Source: Symsagittifera roscoffensis (Eukaryota > Xenacoelomorpha > Acoela > Convolutidae). From it: a stretch of 64,000 nucleotides of DNA. The translations under genes and the position numbers were made by a program. The notes under the pieces are model-generated. The model saw only the letters and a list, made by a program, of their open reading frames with translations. It made no database searches and had not been told where the DNA came from. Where the stretch lies: NCBI RefSeq assembly GCF_963678635.1, contig NC_087064.1, positions 52,718,684 through 52,782,683 of the forward strand, in the 5' to 3' direction. Each line of letters starts with the position of its first letter. The stretch's first letter is position 1. Shown here in pieces: positions 57,441-64,000 of this stretch.

Positions 57441-58415
57441 ATGACAGAACAATCTGAGTTAAATTATCGAGGGTTGATAAAGGGTAGAACATCACTAGAA
57501 AATGAACTTTCTGTACTTCACAGCCGCATAACTGAAAGTTTAGAGGGGCTAATTAGAAAAAAGAGAATCAAAGCTTTAATTGTATCTTGCAATAGTATTA
57601 TTGAAAAAACATTAGCTAAGAATGATGAACTGGTGTTATAAGCTGATCAAACGGATGAACCTAGCAAAATTTTACCGGAGTTGGCTGCATGGTGGGATAG
57701 GATAGTTAAGGTAAACGATGAAGTAATCGGTTAAATTCGCGCTCATTTGGAATCAATTCCGGCTTCAGAGATCTCTGTCAGTGAAACTAGACGCTCAAAA
57801 ATTTCATCAAAATCGGCAAAATACGGGTTCAGTAAGCAACGCTCAATGAATTCATTGACTTCCAGTGAGCGCCGCAAAGAACTACTCCTATGGAAAATGA
57901 AGCGAGAAGAATTGAAAAACCAACATGAAGCAATATTAAGACTGAAACAACAGGAAGCTATCATCAAAGAGCAACAGCATCAGATTGAGATTAAACGAAA
58001 ACAGCGAAAAATTTAACTAGAAACTGTCCGTCAAGAACAAGAATATCGTTTACGAATGGCAAAAAAGCTGACTTGAAATAGAACAAATAAGCGAAAGAAA
58101 TTGTATTAAATGGCTGACGCAGAAATTGTTGAAACTGAAAATTTTGAAGAGACTAAAAATGATCAGCATCTCGAGTTGTCGTCGTCAGTTGATTGTCGTT
58201 CTGAAAGGGTAAACGATTGGGTTGATCACTAGAAAATTAAAAAGGACCCGAGGTAGTTCAATCTTCATCAAAGTTTATCACAGGTAGAAATAGGGAAAGT
58301 GGTACGCATCAAATTAGAAATGTGTCTACAGCGGGTACTTCCCCTCGGCCATCACTAACGAATCAGACTCGTGGTTGCACCCACCAACGATGCCTCTATC
58401 AAGCAACCATTTTGT
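57441..58415 (+). pseudogene. gag, first segment, of BEL copy E
   Basis: MTEQSELNYRGLIKGRTSLE at 57,441, shared TAA at 57,639-57,641, coiled-coil segment at 57,747-58,016, shared TAG at 58,230-58,232. It ends at the ACCATTTTGTT breakpoint. Confidence 0.6.
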
Positions 58416-59814
58416 TAAAGCAAAAAAAATTTGATGAAGGTATCTTCTAAATTCGATTGAATCGAATACAGATTCGAATTAACCGCATTTTTCAAGGAAG
58501 AAAGTAAAGTCGGTACCAATACCGATACATCTCTGCCTTACAGAGCAAGTATCCGTACTTTGCTCCGATCAAACAAAATTTATATAGCTAAGCCAATGCA
58601 GACTGAGTAATAGGTCTTGACACCTTTCATGCTACTCGGCCCGAGAAAAAAATTAAGAGTGAGGCCGGTCCAAACACTTTGCCCGTCGCTGTCCGCCTTA
58701 TAATAGGCCAGGTCTTGTGCAGCCTAATGCCGACATCTACCTGTTTACTTTCCTTTTTGTTCAAGTGCAATACAGACGATACCGAACTAGCTGGTCAAAT
58801 AGAACGCTGGTATGAAATAGAGTCATGCGCGGGCTATAAACAGGTCGACAACCATTCCGTCGAGGACAGGAGGGTGACTAAAAAACTTGATTCACCTACC
58901 GTCTAAGATGAATAAAGATACTCTTTAGATATGCTCTGGGCACAAGAAACTTAGCATACAACCATTAATCGTCCTTAGTTCAGTTAAAGTCGTTGAAAAA
59001 ACGTCTAGCTAATGATCCTCACTTAAGGAATCAATACCCAAAAACTATCGAAGAATATTTGAGCAAAGGATACCTGATTGACATTCCTCCCCATAATTTT
59101 TCAAACCGCTGCATACGCGAGTGGTATCTTCCTCACCATCAAGTGGTGAACCCAAGCAAACCTGGTAAAGTGAGGCGTGTCGTTAACGGAGCGTCTAAAT
59201 TCCACGGTATGTCATTGATCAAATCGTTTCTAGGAGGACCCAAGCTACTGCAAAACCTTGAGTTCGTTCTCCTCCCTTTTTTTCAACATTTTTTGCAGTA
59301 TCGGCTGACAATGAAAGGATGTTAATACAGTCTGTCGGAGTCCTTCAGTAGGATCAATCTTCGTTTCGTTTTCTGTGGCAGAGGTTCTTGATGCAAGAGA
59401 CTCGCCGACGTGTGCAAATTATGCATTGCAACGGACTGCAATGGATAATCAGGCAATATTCCCTGACGCAGCGTCCGCAGTTCTTGTGAAACTTTTTATG
59501 GACGACTACCTAAACTCTTTTGACTATCTGAATGTTGTATTTGAATTGAGTCAAGAGTTGATTATTTTGTTAGCTCTATGTGGTTTTATGTTAACTAAGT
59601 TCAAAAGCAACCATATAAAGATCAATTATGAGTTAAAGCCGTCCAAAAGCACTCCGCAACAAGAAAGTAAAAATATTGTAAATTGTGGAGATATATCTTC
59701 AAATGTTTTTGGTCTGAAGTGGGACCAAATCGACGACACTTTGGTCGCAAGCCATGGTGTCAACCGTGAACCTAAAAGTTCGATAACACAGCGAAAGGTG
59801 TTAAATTTTGTATT
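58416..59814 (+). pseudogene. Protease-end and RT of BEL copy E
   Basis: It resumes at AAAGCAAAAAAAATTTGATG, the end of the protease region. RT parts include KTIEEYLSKGYLIDIPPHNF and REWYLPHHQVVNPSKPG (58,993-59,325). The catalytic box FMDDYLNSF near 59,495 keeps both Asp. A stop and a deletion near 59,325-59,370 break the frame. RNase H is absent. Confidence 0.65.
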
Positions 59815-60981
59815 TATATCGTTTACGAATGGCAAAAAAGCTGACTTGAAATAGAACAAATAAGCGAAAGAAATTGTATTAAATGGCTGACGCAGAAATT
59901 GTTGAAACTGAAAATTTCGAAGAGACTGAAATTGATCAGCATCTCGAGTTGTCGTCTTCAGTTGATCGTCGTTCTGAAAGGGTAAACGATTGGGTTGATC
60001 ACTAGAAAATTAAAAAGTACCCGAGGTAGTTCGATCTTCATCGAAGTTTATCAAGTATAAATAAGGAAAGTGGTACGCATCAAAATAGCAATGTGTCTAC
60101 TGCGGGAACTTCCCCTCGGCCATCATCAACGAATCAGACTCGTGGTTGCGCCCACCAACGATACGTCTATCAAGCAACCATTTTGTTCACCGATGGCAAT
60201 GTAATCACGCAGGCTACGACCGCTTATCTTGAGTACGAAGCGCAGTCATTGCCTATTTCAATCAAATCTGCACTTTACGAGAGCACTAGAACTTCATTTT
60301 TTTTAATCCAGCTGTACCAGTAGTTAGCAATATCACGGTATGTTGTAGCTTCTCTGTACCCCATCCTTCGACTTCGATACAAGTTATCCCCGTCAAAAAA
60401 ATTGATTACGTTGCTCAAGCTGTTCGAAACTTGCCCAATATCTCCAGTCAAAACTCTTTATCACCCTCAAGCCATTTTGTCACAGACACTTACAAATTTG
60501 ATCTGCGGAAATCAAAACTTGCTACCACATAATGTGTACAGCAACTCTTCTGTGGTTCGAGTGGTTCCCTTCTGGCTCAGACTGAGTACGAAACACCGGC
60601 ACTACCGCACAAAATTCAATGAAATAACCGATGCCGTTGAATTAGAAACCGCTAAACAACAACTTTTGCTGCATTCTCAAAAGGAAAAATTTGAGGCGGA
60701 ATATTTACTCCTGTCCAGCGACAAAACTGTGGAAACGTCTAGCCGTATCGCTTATTATGCACCGAAATGGTACTAGCTTCCACTCTCTCTCTTTCTTTTT
60801 CCAGGAGCACTTAGATCATCGAACGCTTTATATACGAGCGCAAAGCTACGCCAACGCAATTTGTCATCATTGGCTTCGAGATTATGTGCCAGCCCTGAAT
60901 TAACGCAGTGAGTGGCACTCCGATAAGGACGTTATTTTACAAACAGGGAATTTAGTGTGGGTTGTTGAAGAACGCAGCTCA
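59815..60981 (+). pseudogene. Second gag segment and integrase tail of BEL copy E
   Basis: Gag resumes at 59,815 and again contains the shared TAG (60,003-60,005). After the D-type junction near 60,545 come LRLSTKHRHYRTKFNEITDA and EAEYLLLSSDKTVETSSRIA, then a jump to the GNGTSFHSLSF-like tail near 60,765. It ends at GAACGCAGCTCAAG. Confidence 0.6.
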
Positions 60982-61262
60982 AGTGTTTTTTTTCTTGAAA
61001 CGTGGTGTAGCTAAATTAACTAGTTCAATTCAACGAAAAAATCCATGGGAGAGCCCCGTTGAGGGAGATCAGGTCGCGGTTTGCTTGAATACCTCCCCTT
61101 AAAACTTGCTTTAAATCTGCTAATGTTCATACTTTTGTAGTTCGCTGCACCGAGCTTTGAGAATAATTCTGCCCGCTTCGCAAAAGATTGTATCGCAATC
61201 GTGCATAGCCATTGCCGGGTTAAGTTTCAACCCAAACGCAGTCAGCGTCAGTAAAATTATCC

Positions 61263-61715
61263 ATGATCAACGACAATGTTATTTGGCACGATGCCGGTAA
61301 TAACTCTTTCAGACGACACCGTAATAATAACTTCAACGCTTTAACTCCCAACCAGCTTGAGAAAATTCTTTCAAACTATAAACATAAAATTCACGAAATT
61401 GGTTACTGTAAATTTTTACGTCCGGAAAGTTTTTATTGTAAGTTGAAAGAGTCAAGTATACTGGTTATTAACATAGTAACAGGCCTGATATCTAGTAGGA
61501 AGCATAACCTCACTGAGTTTGGGCAAAAGTAATTACCAAAACGCCAGGATCTCTATCTAGAACTGAAAACGTTTACGATACTTAGGCGTTATAGCAATGA
61601 TTTGAAGTATAATTTTCAAATAAAAACCCTAAGCGAGGAAAACGCAAGCGGCAAGCTAATAGAAACCAAAAAAATGCTGAGCAGTAACTACGAGTTAAGT
61701 AAAAGTCATTTCTCT
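61263..61715 (+). pseudogene. ORF0 of BEL copy F
   Basis: Open from 61,263 to a private TAA at 61,530-61,532 (AAG TAA TTA where others have AAG TAT TTA). In-frame similarity continues. The last codons are altered by an inserted base near 61,705. Confidence 0.5.
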
Positions 61716-61842
61716 AAAGTGTGATAGTGTTTATTGAGTCTTAAAATAAATTAATTTAACTTAAGTTACGGTCTAGTTTCAATTAGTCCTTTTTTGAAAC
61801 TGAGCACTTGAGTAGTCTTGATCGAGTATATAGTTATTCAAA

Positions 61843-64000
61843 ATGACAGAACAATCTGAGTTAAATTATCGAGGGTTGATAAAGGGTAGAACATCACTAG
61901 AAAATGAATTTTCTGTACTTCACAGCCGCATAACAGAAAGTTTAGAGGGGCTAATTAGAAAAAAGAGAATCAAAGCTTTAATTGTATCTTGCAATAGTAC
62001 TTTTGAAAAAACATTAGCTAAGAATGATGAACTGGTGTTATAAGCTGATCAAACGGATGAACCTAGCAAAATTTTACCGGAGTTGGCTGCATGGTGGGAT
62101 AGGATAGTTAAGGTAAACGATGAAGTAATCGGTTAAATTCGCGCTCATTTGGAATCAATTCCGGCTTCAGAGATCTCTGTCAGTGAAACTAGACGCTCAA
62201 AAATTTCATCAAAATCGGCAAAATACGGGTTCAGTAAGCAACGCTCAATGAATTCATTGACTTCCAGTGAGCGCCGCAAAGAACTACTCCTATGGAAAAT
62301 GAAGCGAGAAGAATTAGAAAACCAACATGAAGCAATATAGAGACTGAAACAACAGGAAGCCATCATCAAAGAGCAACAGCATCAGATTGAGATTAAACGA
62401 AAACAGCAAAAAACTTAACTAGAAATTGTCCGTCAAGAACAAGAATATCGTTTACGAATGGCAAAAAAGCTGACTTGAAATAGAACAAATAAGCGAAAGA
62501 AATTGTATTAAATGGCTGACGCAGAAATTGTTCAAACTGAAAATTTCGAAGAGACTGAAATTGATCAGCATCTCGAGTTGTCGTCGTCAGTTGACCGTCG
62601 TTCTGAAAGGGTAAACGATTGGGTTGATCACTAGAAAATTAAAAAGGACCCGAGGTAGTTCAATCTTCATCAAAGTTTATCACAGGTAGAAATAGGGAAA
62701 GTGGTACGCATCAAAATAGAAATGTGTCTACAGCGGGTTTTTCCCCTCGGCCATCATCAACGAATCAGACTCGTGGTTGCGCCCACCAACGATATCTCTA
62801 TCAAGCAACCATTTTGTTCACCGATGGCAATGTAATCACGCAGGCTACGACCGCTTATCTTGAGTACGAAGCGCAGTCATTGCCTATTTCAATCAATTTT
62901 GCACTTTACGAGGGCACAAGAACTTCATTTTCTTAAATCCAGCTGTACCAGTAGGTAGCAATATCCCGGTATGTTGTAACTTCTCTGTACCCCATCCTTC
63001 GACTTCGATACAAGTTATCCCCGTCAAAAAAATTGATAAAGTTGCTCAAGCTGTTGGAAACTTGCCCAATATCTCCAGTCAAACCTCTGGATCACCCTCA
63101 AGCATTTTGTCACAGACACTTACATATTTGATCTGCGGAAATCAAAACTTGCTACCACATAATGTGTACAGCAACCCTGCGGCAGTGAATAATCAGTTTA
63201 GCGGACCGTCTGCCGTTAATAGTCAACCTAACGTGTCACTAATGTCCAGTGGATACCCGCAGTCATCCAATGTAACACTGGTGTAACAAGTGATGGTAAC
63301 AGGAACACGTCAGTTGGTGTAATTCATCCGTAACGCCTATATCTCAGCATCAGTTCTCGTTCTAAAAAGTGGTGGTACTGTTCACTATGGGTTTTGTAAT
63401 CACGACGCAGTAGTCAAAAACACTTAAAATCCTGGCAACATATTGCCTTTGTTGCATCCAGCTCTTCAGCCGCAAGCCGTGACACTAAAAGATATGGTCC
63501 AAGCATTGTCAGTCTCAAAGATGGATCCTCTTCCGGAAAGGAAGCTGAGACCCAAAACAATGGCAACCCGCTCCAATGGCACGAATATTTCGGCCAGTTT
63601 TGCAGTACTGTAGACGCAGCCTCCTTGAGCGATGATGTGAAATTAACTTTTTTAAAAACCCTATTCACTGGAAAAGCATCAGCCATAGCAGAGTTTGCAT
63701 ACAGTGGAGGAATGTATAAGTTTACTCCTCAAAACTTCATAAAGAACATTTGGCTTGCCACGAAACGTTATTACGGCTCACTTTGGTAAGTTGTCCAGTA
63801 TTCCGCAAGTCAGAGTACATCACTCTGAGAACATCACCAGCTTCTCGATGACCATTTCCAATCTGTTAGGTCTCTTGACTATGAAGAAGATTTAAAAAGC
63901 ATCTCTTTGTTAAATCAAGCTCATTCGAAGATACCACTGATCATGAGACAATTGTTGTCGCTTTATGTCGTGAAACTTAATTGGTCATGCCCAAACCTAA
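61843..64000 (+). pseudogene. gag of BEL copy F (partial in window)
   Basis: Shared TAA at 62,041-62,043 and shared TAG at 62,632-62,634. One private TAG interrupts the coiled-coil part at about 62,338. Asn/Pro/Ser-rich segment at 63,062-63,286; TLKDMVQALSVSKMDPLPE near 63,485; a segment matching NVITAHFGKLSSIPQV near 63,765. Confidence 0.6.

Larger units (their letters stand above)
56585..60981 (+). mobile_element. BEL-family copy E (4.4 kb, rearranged)
   Basis: Order: ORF0; gag to about 58,415, broken after ACCATTTTGTT; a jump to the protease-RT region (58,416-59,814); a return to gag sequence (ATATCGTTTACGAATGG, 59,815-60,545); the gag-to-integrase junction also seen in D (about 60,545); then a further jump at about 60,765 to the tail. 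It is a mosaic of two deleted copies. Confidence 0.7.
60982..64000 (+). mobile_element. BEL-family copy F (runs off the window)
   Basis: Head-to-tail after copy E. It keeps ORF0 and gag through the LPQNVITAHFGKLSS region without the breakpoints seen in B, D and E, and continues past 64,000. Its middle part (63,180-63,520) is closer to copies A and C than to the deleted D and E. Confidence 0.75.

Overview
The window is eukaryotic, AT-rich and intron-bearing. GT-AG introns of 46 bp to about 7.5 kb, polypyrimidine-rich TTTTCAG-type acceptors, AATAAA signals, a C2H2 zinc-finger gene and decayed BEL/Pao and Ty3/Gypsy-like LTR retrotransposons point to an invertebrate metazoan. I cannot fix the phylum from sequence alone. 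One small gene has a 3' splice acceptor directly against its start codon, which would fit a lineage that trans-splices a spliced leader.

Left part (1-20,000), host genes in AT-rich non-coding DNA. A small minus-strand two-exon gene (5001-4634) encodes a 75-aa protein with a DPY-30/RII-alpha-like dimerisation helix pair, closest in look to the N-terminus of AK5-type adenylate kinases. Next to it lies a minus-strand LINE reverse-transcriptase fragment split by a 490-bp hAT-type MITE with an 8-bp target duplication. From 6726 to 16,969 a four-exon plus-strand gene encodes a 780-aa nuclear protein: a Ser/Asn-rich body, CtBP-type PLNLS and PIDLA motifs, two C2H2 fingers and three 33-aa tandem repeats. 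The donor after exon 3 can also join a nearby terminal exon (8102-8277) in frame, giving a predicted finger-less isoform. The 7.5-kb intron before the zinc-finger exon holds a very long, nearly perfect hairpin (14,917-15,089). A diverged interspersed repeat (R1) occurs at least three times in the left part.

Middle and right part (20,000-64,000), a repeat block. BEL/Pao copy A (about 21,191-30,173) keeps recognisable gag, protease, RT, RNase H and integrase regions, all broken. It is bounded by LTR-like copies, with an 880-bp segment repeated after two of them. From 31,055 to 35,090 there is mostly unassigned DNA with a decayed minus-strand coding stretch. Then come a Ty3/Gypsy-like gag-protease fragment (to 40,243), the 5' part of a BEL relative (copy B), a second near-identical Gypsy fragment (42,112-46,379) and BEL copy C. 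Gypsy plus BEL forms a 6.14-kb tandem duplication. Copies D, E and F follow C head to tail to the window end.

The most interesting pattern is inside this array. Copies B-F share the same premature stops in gag, so they were multiplied as DNA from an already dead element. An extra reading frame upstream of gag (here ORF0) shows a different stop in each copy and is fully open in copy B. ORF0 was therefore intact in the common ancestor although gag was not.
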